Source: Paralichthys olivaceus
Taxonomy: Eukaryota; Chordata; Actinopteri; Pleuronectiformes; Paralichthyidae
Assembly (NCBI RefSeq): GCF_024713975.1
Contig: NC_091098.1
Location: 16,326,316 to 16,390,315 of the forward strand
Reading direction: 5' to 3'
DNA length: 64,000 nucleotides
Every line of letters starts with the position of its first letter. The stretch's first letter is position 1. Shown here one piece after another: positions 38,903 to 49,044 of this stretch. The notes beneath the pieces were generated by a model. The model did not search any database. It saw nothing but the letters and a program-made list of their open reading frames with translations, and was not told where the DNA came from. The position numbers and the translations under genes are program-made.

Positions 38903-39961
38903 TCAGTGCCTCTTGGACTTCGTGTTGTCTGTGTGTGTCTGGGCTGCTGACATCTGTCTCCAAGCATCCACTATGAGCACCAGCGGGATCATGGTCCACA
39001 GGAAGTTCATGAACACAAAGTAGAACCAGAAGTAGATGGGATGTCCCAGCTCGCTGTGAGCGTAGCCATCTCTGTGCTCGGTGAAGAAGTAAAGCACCAC
39101 TCCATACAGCTGACCTGGAATCAGATTGTGTGTCAACTCCCAACATAAGATAGATATTATAACTTTGACCTCTGAGAGCTTGCACGTGGTGGGTCGACTT
39201 TTTTGTAAGATAGGTGAAATTATTATAAATCTGTTTGTCTATCCAATATAAAGATGTATTTAAAAAACTTGTTTTTCCACCTTCTTACCTAATGAGATGA
39301 TGAGCTGCAGGACAAATCTGTAGGGCTTGTTAGTTAAGAAGGCAAACACAGCCCAAAAGCTGAACGGTCCCCATAACAAAGCCGTCACTGTTTCCATGCA
39401 GACTGTAAAGTTATCAGCTCTACATAAAAAAGAAATACACAGGGTGAGTTACAGCATTGCTCCTTCCTTTTATGCACTAAGTTTAACATAGTTCTGTGTA
39501 AAAAGTCACTCACATCACATATCGACTGTCTCCTTTGGAGTACTCCTTCCCTGTGAGAGAAAAAGGTAAAAAAGATACAGTATTAACTTGGTAAAACTTC
39601 CCAAATGCAGCATGCACTTTATTCTAAAACATGTACTGTGTCTGTACTCACACAGCTGTGACAGGAAGCTCTGATCTCCTGGAATAATGTCGTAGTGCAG
39701 TGAGAACCAGCCCTCGATGACACAGTGGATGAAGCCACAGACGGCAAACCAGCACACAGCCAGACGCCTCCATGTCCCCAGCCTGCCCGAGGCCCCTCTC
39801 CGGCCGGTGATTAGCCAGGTCACAAGCAGAAACAGCCCGGACACAGAAAACAGAAACACCAGGATCTCTGACATTGAGCGGTCATTAGCAACATAAGTGG
39901 GAATCAAGAGGTCCCTTGGCCAGTAGGGATGAAGGACTCCAGATGCTGAGGAGGTCTCCAT
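38903..39961 (-). CDS. ebp: EBP, 3-beta-hydroxysteroid delta8-delta7 isomerase
   Basis: This is an ER multi-pass membrane enzyme that shifts the sterol double bond from C8 to C7 in cholesterol synthesis. Coding exons in transcript order are 39961-39652, 39550-39514, 39419-39289 and 39114-38903. All have GT-AG sites and compatible phases, giving 690 nt and 229 aa (human 230). The start is MET at 39961, just after an acceptor-like TTTGAACAG. Signatures are [67 protein letters not shown] and [16 protein letters not shown]. The conserved His and Glu of the CGFIHxxIEG, DNFTVCMET and TEHRDG blocks, used by the family for catalysis, are present. Four hydrophobic segments are evident. The end is lysine-rich (NTKSKRH), fitting an ER-retention type tail. 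Confidence 0.95.
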
Positions 39962-40330
39962 GATCTGTTCAAAGAAATTCTTCATAAACATCCACAACAG
40001 GTGACTGATCTCAACAGTGTTATAAAACATATATGTTGGTTGAGAAATGTCTGCATTGTACTTAAATTATTAAACTGGCCACAAATGCATGGACCAGATT
40101 ATTAGAGGTTTTATTTGAAGAGCTGATATTAAATGTCAATCAATAATCAAGGTGTTTTGTCCTTACCCGTGATGCAATCAGCAGAAGTGTCCAGCTGCAG
40201 AGTTTGACCCCCGTATGTTATACAAAGTATTAGAAAACTTATATATACATATATTTAATAAAAATTAAATATATATCTATATATATATATTTTAGCGATG
40301 CAGCAGTGCACAGCTGTTTCAGATGCACGC
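39962..40330 (-). promoter_or_regulatory. ebp: ebp 5' UTR exon and upstream region
   Basis: A likely non-coding first exon ends at CACGG|GTAAGG (plus-strand position about 40167). An intron then runs to the acceptor just before the start codon. A TA-rich stretch at 40240-40292 lies just upstream. The promoter itself is not identifiable by eye. Confidence 0.4.
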
Positions 40331-41029
40331 CAGTCCAGTACAAACGTTCGAAACACGGAATTCACTCGAGTAGGGGGAGGTTACTTGTTTTTCCAAACAC
40401 CAATCAGAGGACCGTATGCATAGAGCTAGCAGCACATGCGATCTGCCGGCAAGTTGATTGGCTCCTCATCTCGGAACATTGACGTAGACGTTAGAAACTA
40501 CCAATGACATTTTGCCTCTTACTCCAAAGGACCCTCCTACCTTTTTCATGAAATCATATGTAATAAATTATTTCAACAGTGGGTGAGGGGTGAATTAAAT
40601 CCCTTTGGGTAGATATATATTATTATATTATAATGCCATGACATTTCACTTATATTTGTCTATCATAATATACATACTGTATATAACAATAAGATATTTC
40701 CTGTGGTGGAAAGTACATTTACTCACATACTGTACTGCACTACACCTAACAGTCAAACAGTATAATTTTAAATATACACAGATAGATAGATAGATAGATA
40801 TAATGATATAAACAGTTACTTTGTGATTTAGATATAGATAGATACATAGATAGACAGATAGATGGTGTGATACTTTCAGTTTCATGTAGTATCAGAATAC
40901 AATGATTATACTGTAATAATGTACTTAACTTAAAACAGTAAATGTTATGAGAAACCGCTCGTGCTCTTTGTTGCGGAAGTGTCAGTAAAAAGTAAAAAGG
41001 ACTCCCCTGCCGTGTCAGGGAATTAACCC
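40331..41029. other. Intergenic with (GATA)n and a family B fragment
   Basis: 'gtggtggaaagtacatttac' at about 40692 and 'actgtaataatgtacttaac' at about 40910 are parts of the fish element also seen at 22.5 kb. A GATA/GATAGACA repeat (about 40781-40865) lies between them. No gene. Confidence 0.5.
40781..40865. repeat. (GATA)n tetranucleotide repeat
   Basis: Two GATA blocks separated by about 35 bases of unrelated sequence, within a family B element remnant. Confidence 0.9.
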
Positions 41030-41101
41030 TGCCGTGACCCGGATTCGAACCGGGGTTGCTGCGGCCACAACGCAGAGTACTAACCACTATACGATCACGG
41101 C
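41030..41101 (-). tRNA. tRNA-His (GTG)
   Basis: A 72-nt cloverleaf on the minus strand. The acceptor is GCCGTGA with TCACGGC and discriminator A. The A-box region is GTATAGTGGTTAGTAC, the anticodon loop is TTGTGGC with GTG, and the T arm is CCCGGTTCGAATCCGGG. Downstream TTTTT runs are Pol III stops. The -1 G of mature tRNA-His is added after transcription. Confidence 0.95.
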
Positions 41102-41239
41102 GAGCTACGGGGAGGGATACGCACATGAGTGAAAGAGGCCTTCAAGTAAAATGGTCTCTACTCTCTGCAGCTGTTTATTCTAGAGTATGGAGGAGAACGA
41201 GGAGAGGAGAAATGACTTAAGTATAAATAAATAAATGTA

Positions 41240-41502
41240 GAAATAAAACGGGCAGGTAACATCTGTTTAGACGCTACAGAACACTATACTCAAAAACATC
41301 CCGTTTCAAGAACAGCTTCTTCCCTCAGGCTGTCTCTGTGTCAAACAGCTGAAACTCAAATATCTCTTGTTCTTGTTCATCTCTATGTTTGTTTCTTGTT
41401 TTTTTAAACTGTTGTACTAAGAGAACAAAGGAAACCCGGATTCAAGTTCCTCGTGTGTGTTCACATACCTGGCAATAAAAGCGATTCTGATTCTGATTTC
41501 TG
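41240..41502 (+). mobile_element. CR1-like LINE 3' end with ATTCTG tail, copy 2
   Basis: 'tcaagaacagcttcttccct' reads FKNSFFPQ, the end of a LINE ORF2. It is followed by 'acatacctggcaataaaagc' and a GATTCT tail. Same family as at 34.75-34.87 kb. 5'-truncated. Confidence 0.6.
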
Positions 41503-41582
41503 GTTCTCCGTAAACCACTAATAATGTGTATATATATGGTTTTTTGTTTATGACGTAAAAATCATCATTTGCCATTTATCCG

Positions 41583-41654
41583 TCCCATATGGTCTAGCGG
41601 TTAGGATTCCTGGTTTTCACCCAGGCGGCCCGGGTTCGACTCCCGGTATGGGAA
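41583..41654 (+). tRNA. tRNA-Glu (TTC)
   Basis: A 72-nt cloverleaf. The acceptor is TCCCATA with TATGGGA and discriminator A. The A box is TGGTCTAGCGGTTAGGAT, the anticodon loop is TTTTCAC with TTC, and the T arm is CCCGGGTTCGACTCCCGG. It is followed by a run of six T (Pol III stop). Confidence 0.95.
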
Positions 41655-42100
41655 CTACTTTTTTAATAATATTGGATCTTGTTTTTATTAAGACAGGCCT
41701 GCCGCCATCTTCATTTTGCAACATCCTCATACATCATATACATTTTGAATTTGTTTTGTCCTTATTTTGATTTGGATCTTAAAATTGAACTGACTTGAAC
41801 AGGTCTTATTTTACGTCATTCATTTTTTGCCTTGGATTTCGTGAAGCACTTGTGTAACCTTGTCTAGACAAGTGCTGTACTAATAAAAGTGATTATTATA
41901 TGATTGTAAAATAATTCCTTGTTTTACTTCGCTGCGATTGGGAATTGAACGTGCACGTGATTTACATCATGTGACGATGTGTGTCACATGACGCGGAAGT
42001 AGTACAGCGTTAGATGAAGCGTAGATCGGTGGATATTTAGTGAAAACGGCGGCGGTACAGGTTGAATTAAAAAGGACTCGATCCTGGACTAACAGCCGAC

Positions 42101-43919
42101 ATGGGGCTGTCAGAGCTGGAGGAGTGTTCTCTGTCCCTGGACGGAAAACTGCTCCGCTTCATGGAGCAGCTGGAGTCACTGGAGGAGAAACGAGCCGCTC
42201 TCAACTCTCTCATCGAGCAGGTAGCACAGAGAGCCACCATCAAACCGTCTGCACAACAACCTGGGTTCATCATGAGTTACACAGGATTTCTCAATGAGGA
42301 CAGATCAGATTTCTCTTATGGTTACTGATTATAATAATAATACTTTTGTTTTGTGTAACAACAAGGCTGCTTTACAGAACTGATTAGTGTAATGTAGTCT
42401 TAAGTACGTCTGAATGTTTTTTAAAACTATAATGTGAGCAGCAGGATACTTTTCTCCTTATTTGCCTCTTTACTGATTGTTCAGCATTATCTATCTCATT
42501 TATGTTTTAGATTTGAAACCTTGCAGTTTACCTTGTATCCTCTCCCCGAATCTATATTAAATGTTAAAGTTTCCATTCCGTGTTCTCCATAGGGATGGTT
42601 TACCACGTCCAAGGCACGATATTCCATGGGAAACAAGCAAGTCTCTGCACTTCAGTATGCAAGTGAGATCGAGCCACTGGTCTGTGTTCACGCCAGGTAA
42701 ACAATGAGTTGGTTATCAGGGAAATTAATGCTCCAAGGTTCATCTGTGTGCACTGTCAGTTTTGGAAAGCTTTTTTGCAGCTGGGATTCCTGTGTTGCAG
42801 AACACTGGACAATGGTGAGGTGGAGTTCTGCACAGAACGAGTTACACAAAGTACAGAGTCTGGTAAAAACGTGAAGCCCATAGAGGATATTGGACCTCAA
42901 GAGGAAGGTGAGTGTTCTGCACAATGTCCAAAAATATAGCCTGTTTACATCCTTTAATTTACCGAGTATATTGCTATTTTAAAAGTCATTATATGATTTA
43001 ATTTCTCAGGTGTCAGGAGAAGAAACAAACCTAAAAAAGTTGTCGCTGAAAAAAAGGCGAATGATGAAGCAAGTAGCGAGAAAGCTCCTGAAGTAACTCC
43101 AGTAAAGAAAAGTGACCAGAATCCTCAGCAAGACCCACTGAAATGGTTTGGTATTCTGGTGCCACAATCTCTTAAACAAGCACAGTCATCCTTTAAGCAA
43201 GGTATGTTATAAACATACTCACCCTTGTGTCAGTGTGTCATTCTTAGTTTCCCTCACTTCTGCATCTGTCATTTTGCAGCCCACTTCTGTATATGGTTGA
43301 GTTGTGGTTTTTTTTTGCAACACATCTCTCTATGTGGTTGTATATTTAACATGCTTTGTTATGATAAGATTTTTGTGTTTTGATCATTATTTGTTTATTT
43401 GCGTGTGTTTTATTTAGTTGCCATGGGATGAGCTCTCAGGGCCACACTGGATACTTGCAACAACAGAGGGATACAGATTTTTATATGCACATAAATATAA
43501 ATATTTATATGTTGATGCATTAACTTGGATACAGATGTAAATGGTTAAGAGAAGATTTAAGTGAGATTTTAGATTTTATTGTCCTGCTGCTGTCAACAGT
43601 CACCAAAGATAAGATCATTTAAAGTCTAAATGTAACTTATATAATATATCACTGTATCATCTCTGTATCATATTATCCCTAATTAGATATATAAGAACAA
43701 TGTAATTTTATTGGTGACAGTGGTATTTTCATGGATGTGTGCAAGATGAAAATTCTGTTCTTCCTTTTTTTCTCTGCAGTTATCGAGCTCTCCGCTGAGA
43801 TTGCAACCCTTCAGACTGCAGTTTTAAACAGCAGAGAGGAACTGAAGAGCTGCATGAAAGACAAACACATTCTCCAGAGGAAAACCTCAGCTGCTCAGGT
43901 GGAAAAGACGGTGGATTAA
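42101..43919 (+). CDS. ccdc115: CCDC115, V-ATPase assembly factor (Vma22-like), five exons
   Basis: CCDC115 works with TMEM199 in assembling the proton-pumping V-ATPase in the ER/Golgi. Exons are 42101-42220, 42593-42696, 42801-42907, 43010-43201 and 43780-43919. The sum is 663 nt, 220 aa (human about 180). Exon 1 is an acidic coiled coil ([21 protein letters not shown]). Exon 2 starts [20 protein letters not shown] and has [15 protein letters not shown]. Exon 4 has the hallmark [21 protein letters not shown] after a lysine-rich linker. Exon 5 is a second coiled coil ([20 protein letters not shown]). A polyadenylation signal AATAAA is at 44085-44090. The length difference from human is mostly in the charged linker. 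Confidence 0.93.
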
Positions 43920-45080
43920 CACTCTCGAGGAAAAGCAGACGATGATGTGACAGGAGCCTGTGGCCACGGAAACAGAGTGACTAGAGTCAGTAGGTTACAC
44001 TTTAGGGCCCAGTGGACTTTAACTGGCAGATTTCTAAGTGAAGATCACAAATGTAGCTGCTCCAACTAAATGATTTATTGGTGTAATAAACTGTTTTGTG
44101 CTGTTTGAATTCATCAATGTGTAGCTTGTTTGGAATGGATGTTATTTCTCAGGATTAATTCAATCTTTGTTTTCAACTAATAAATTAATGTAATATATAA
44201 TAATGAACCAAACCTGTTTGAACCTTTTTAATACATGATCAGTACTACTTTCTCAAAGGCAACACAAGATTATCTTTACTGATGAAGATCATTCACTAAG
44301 TTTGCTAAGTTTTGGGAAATCACTTTGTCAGGTGTTTGTCTTTATTTGGTTAAAATTAGGGCCTTTATAAAGTAAATGGATCATAGATATTGATTAGCCT
44401 GTCAATCACTTACTGTATATTTTAAATACTGCTTTTTAATTTATTTCTTGTGCTTGTTTACAGATCTCTGTTGCAGATTTGTATTCTTCTCTATTTATTT
44501 TTGTTAAGATTGTGCAAAGCCCTTTCAGGCATTACTTTTTCCAAAAGTTTATTATGATCATTTTTTATTATTATTAAGTCCGTTCCATGAGGGCATTCAC
44601 AACAACTTGACAACCCAAACATTCTTAATAACCGTATATATCAGCCATTGATTAAAAACAATGTTACAACACGCTTTAAAAAGGTTTTCCTATCAGTAGG
44701 CTGTACCAAATTGTCTTTCCTACAGTCTGTATGTTGTGTTTTATGAATAAATAATTACAATAAGACTTACTACAATTTATTTGCTTTATTTTTCATAACA
44801 TTGAAATACAGTAATCCAGTCTTACTTGCAAACAATACAATAAATGTCGCTTTATAATAATAAAACAATAACACAACTTTATTTCCACAGTACTTATCTA
44901 AAAAAGGTTGCAAGGTGTGTTGCAAAATAACAGAATAAAACATGACTGAATGAAAATAAGAAAGATATAAAAACAGAATATCCGTGTGAAAACACATTCC
45001 TACTGAGGATTTAAAAAACAGGTACCTTACTCGGGAAAGGAATATACAAATAAATACCTGCTGTTATGCTATTATATTTG
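43920..45080. other. ccdc115 3' UTR and AT-rich intergenic sequence
   Basis: AT-rich; two AATAAA hexamers (44085 and about 44177) serve ccdc115. No gene otherwise. Confidence 0.6.
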
Positions 45081-45084
45081 TAAT

Positions 45085-45583
45085 AATTTGAAAGAGCGCC
45101 ACCACCCTGAGATCCCAGCAGCTTTGACCGGGCACAGCCGAACATTCCCGGGAACTGTCGAGATGGGAGGGACATGAAACTCCCGAGTGCTGTGTGCACT
45201 TCCTGCCCCGATGACACCGCCGTCCACACGCCTCCATGAAAACACGGCGCGCTGCCTCCACTTGCGTTCGACCGTCGGATGGGAGCGCGGGCACGGTGGA
45301 TGTATCCTCGCCGTCACATTGTCATTGATGCTCCCAGAACATCCGCCGATCGTGGCCGATTTCGGACGTGAAAAATCTCCGCAACTGCCGCTTCGAGAAT
45401 CCCATTTTCCTTTTTGTCTGCGCAACCGGCAGCGAGGTTTTTCCTGCGGATGTCTGAGCCGGGGATCGGGAGGTAAACACGCCGGCCTGCATGCGCTCAT
45501 GATCGGAGCCGAGGTGAGGCTGATACCTCGGACTCACACCGCAAGTTGATTCGTGCTCCAGAGCAGAGGAAGAGTCGGCTCCA
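45085..45583 (+). promoter_or_regulatory. CpG-rich 5' region of the BED/hAT gene
   Basis: CpG density rises sharply here (for example 'gcgcgggcacggtgg', 'cgccgatcgtggccgatttc', 'gccggggatcggg') relative to the AT-rich DNA on both sides. It ends at the start codon of the next gene. Overlapping open frames on both strands reflect GC content, not genes. Confidence 0.55.
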
Positions 45584-48500
45584 ATGGCGTCGGTCGCGAA
45601 GGTGTCCATCCTGGATTACTTCAATATTGTGTTCGAGGGAGAAAATGGCAAAATCGAGTCCAACTGCAAAGCTTGTGGCACCAGGATCCAGGCGAAGCGC
45701 AGCGTCACGTCCAACTTCGTAACGCATCTCAAGGTAATGACTTCAGAATAAGGTGTTATGCGCTTGTTATCGTGAAGGGACGGATCCTCTGCACTTGTTT
45801 TCAGTCCTGACATATTTCTGTGTGGTGCCTGGACCTGAATGAGTTTACTGCAACAAAACCAAACAGATGAGAATAACTGCAATATTCAGAGAGAAGCTGT
45901 AATTACCAGTCAAATGCAGACTTCAGGAGAGGCCTCCTCATGGTTCAAACACATGGAGTCAGGGTGAGGCTTAGTTCAAACCTCAAGTCAGGGTCCACAC
46001 TTTATGTATATAGTTGAATATAAAATAATCCTAGTGATCTTTTCACTAGTGTGTTTCATCTAAATTGTGCAATTTATTGTTTTCTTTACCCTATAACTGG
46101 CCCTTTTATTTAAATACTTGACATGTTTTACTGGACAAACTAAAAACTTTTGAGTTTTTATGACAACTGAAGGCTACCACAGGTTCTCTTTCATGTTTGG
46201 AAGGGGAGGGTGAGGTGAGGGAGATTCAGCTGCAAACCTAACCACTAGATGTCACAAAATTCTACGCACTGAACCTTTAAAAAAAAAATTAAGGCAAATA
46301 ATAGGAAACGGTTAAAAAACAAATGTATGTAAATCAATGATAGTCAGAGTCATCCATATTGTACCCTCTTCCACAGAAATATAGACAAGTCAACAGGGGA
46401 TATATATAAGCACTAAGCACTAAATTAAATATTCTACCTGTCAGCCAATAACACTACTATGCCACTCTCCCAAATAGCGGAAGCACCAGGCCATGTATGA
46501 TGACTTTGTGAAGAGGAAGGATATGAAGAGAGAGGGTTACTCTACTGGTTCCCTGCACACGTTCACCAGCAATGGAGGGAATACACGCTTCAGTGTTCCC
46601 ATCACTACTGGAGGAGGAGGAGGAGGAGGAGGAGGAAGAGGAGGTGTTGGTGGAATGGGAACTCTGGACGGAGGAGTAGGCTCTGGAGGAGGGGCGACCA
46701 AGTTTGACAGACATGACCCACGTCAGGTGCAGTTATACACCACTTGAGATGCAAATAGCTGTCCCACTGTTGATGTAACCCTGTTTTATCTAATGGGTCA
46801 TTGCAATGAAATCATCATCATAAGGGTTATTTACACTGGTCTTTGTCACCATAGGTGTTGATCTCAGAGGCTATAGCCAAGATGATCGTGCTTGACCTGC
46901 AGCCAGTGTCCATAGTGGAAAACCAAGGTTTCAGGGAGCTGCTGCAGTTCTTGGAGCCACGCTACACCCCAGAGCATCAGCACTACATCCAGAGTCAGCT
47001 CCTCCCAGCCTACGCCTACCAAGTCCAGCTGACCACCCGTCAGGCCCTGGCCTCAGCACATGCCCTTAGCCTCAGCCTGGATCTCTGGAGGGGCTTTTCT
47101 GGAGCCACATCAGGGTACGGAGGTAAAAGTAACCAAGAACAACTTGATTCCAACTTTGATTCTCTCACTGCCATCTCTTCTCTCTCTCTCTGCAGTTACC
47201 TCAGTGTCACCTGCCATTTTCTCACATCGGATTGGCAGATGCGTTCAGCCCTGCTCGCATGCCTTCCCCTGACCGGCGGCACCTCCGGCAATCGCATCCT
47301 TTCAGAATTTGATGAAGTCTGCCACTCTCACGGGGTGTCAGGGAGAGCTTTTCGTGTCGTCGCGGACCCTTTTCTGGCCACGGCAACCACAAAGCCATGT
47401 TGTCTTCCTGGTTTCCTGGTGTCACCTCATCTCACTAGCATGCAAGATGACAACAGTGAAGACGAGGTGGACAATGGTAACGACGCAGAAGAAGGGATCA
47501 GGAACGGTCATGGTGATGGGGCGGATGAAGGGGAATGGGAGGACTCCTGGGAGCAGGGTCTAGGTGTTTGTCGGGTGGACTGTTTCTCTCGCTCTCTGGA
47601 ACAGTGTGTCAGGGAGGGGCTGCGCTCCTGTCCGCAGCTCTCCTCCACACTGGCCAAGGCTGCTTGTTTCTATAACTACATTACCTCTGCTGTGCCACCT
47701 GAGAAACTAAGCCAAGTATTTGATGGTACTGGACTGATGATGGGGGGACCAGGAAGTGCCCCCTCTGCAGTTAGAGACTGGGCTGCTCAGCTTAAGGTAT
47801 GTGATATTGGTGATAGTAGTTTACAGACAATACATCCTTTATAAATAATGAATAAAACATTATCTATATCATAAGTAGATATAAGGACATTTTAAATAGG
47901 ACATTTACATTTGGTTTCTATTAAAACTATGTTATATTATCAGTTGCACCAGTCACTGAAGGAACAAATATGTTAATAACAAATTTAAATGACCCAGTAT
48001 GTTTTCCAACTACATCATACACTGCTTATGATGTTTTAGTGTTACCATTATATACTATGCCTATATAATATATTAGTTTCAATGACTGGTGTAGTTTTAT
48101 AAAGTTTTGTATTCAAAGAATGATGACATTTTAGCTTTTCTGCAGGAACACAATCAAATGTGTTTCAAGGGTAAAAAAAAGAAATTTTTGTTTGATTTTT
48201 GATGCAGGTGCTTCGACGGCTGCTGGACTCAGTGGAGTTCCTGGAGGAGGTGAGTGGTCCAGGGGAGCTGGCACCGAGCGCTTCAGAGAGAGCCCTCCTG
48301 AGGGAGCTCACTGACACTTTGGAGCCCTTCACTGAGGCCTGGGACATGGTGCATGGAGACAGACAGGCAGAAAGACATGTGTCCATCAGCTTAGGGCTGC
48401 CATGTGTCCTGGGTCTTCGTAAGCATCTCTCTGAGACGTTGACCCCCAACTGCCCCTCTCTCCTGGTGGCCCTCAGCCAGGCTCTAGAGCGTCGGTTGGC

Positions 48501-49044
48501 CCCCATCCTGGAGGACCCCCTCTACATCACTGCCACCACTCTGGACCCTCAGTTCAAGCTCACTTGGAGCAGCAACCCTGACTGGCACAGACAGGTTCTA
48601 ATTGAGGAGTTATCCAAACATTCCGCAGCCTCCAGCCCCGTAGATCTCAATACAGAACCACACCCTCAATCCCAGACTCCTCCTGCTCCATCTCCTGCTC
48701 CATCGCCAGTTTCCTCACTTTCTCGGCCCTGCAAGTTGTTCTCTTTCATCAAACAGAGACCCGCAACACAGGCCAAGAGCCTGGAGCAGGAGTTAAGCGT
48801 ATATCTACGAGAGGAACCAACAGACGAAGATGCTTTGCATTACTGGCGGCGTAAAGCTATTGACTTTCCTCTTCTTGCTCAGGTGGCAAAGAGGGCGTTC
48901 ACCATACCTGCTTGCGGTACTGTGGTGGGGAACATTTTCACTACTGCCGAGCGCTGCCTGCGGCTAGAGAGGAGCCACATCTTACCAAAGAACCTGGAGA
49001 CGCTCATCTACCTCAAGGCAAACTACAGATTGTTATGGACTTAG
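45584..49044 (+). CDS. BED-finger/hAT-transposase-derived host protein (ZBED-like), six exons
   Basis: This is a host gene made from a hAT transposase. Exons are 45584-45733, 46478-46726, 46855-47114, 47196-47796 and 48208-49044, all in frame, 2097 nt, 698 aa. The last two bounds of the 46855-47796 block enclose an 81-nt intron, so the coding exon count is five; an extra 5' UTR exon is possible. Residues about 1-60 form a BED zinc finger: C-K-A-C, then THLKRKH across the first intron. A low-complexity linker with nine glycines follows. The transposase core includes HALSLSLDLWRGFSG, GYLSVTCHFL and an acidic insert (QDDNSEDEVDNGNDAEE). The C-terminal hAT dimerisation part has DALHYWRRKAIDFPLLAQVA and ERSHILPKNLETLIYL. 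No terminal inverted repeats and several introns: a domesticated gene, likely nuclear DNA-binding. Exact orthologue not recognised. Confidence 0.8.
46010..46285 (+). mobile_element. MITE-like element (family C), copy 3
   Basis: It lies in intron 1 of the BED/hAT gene. Landmarks are 'ttgaatataaaataatccta', 'gatcttttcactagtgt', 'ttgttttctttaccctat' and the right end 'ttctacgcactgaaccttta'. The right end is complementary to the left end of copy 1 (taaaggctcagtgtgtacga), showing the terminal inverted repeat. The left end is diverged. Confidence 0.6.
46610..46656 (+). repeat. (GGA)n repeat coding for poly-glycine
   Basis: A GGA trinucleotide run inside exon 2 of the BED/hAT gene gives nine consecutive glycines, followed by further glycine-rich text. 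It is in frame and free of stops. Confidence 0.9.

Noticed and set aside
45072-45549. Open frames on both strands in the CpG-rich area
   Set aside because: High GC lowers stop frequency; the real gene starts at 45584 with a BED finger exon and a good donor.
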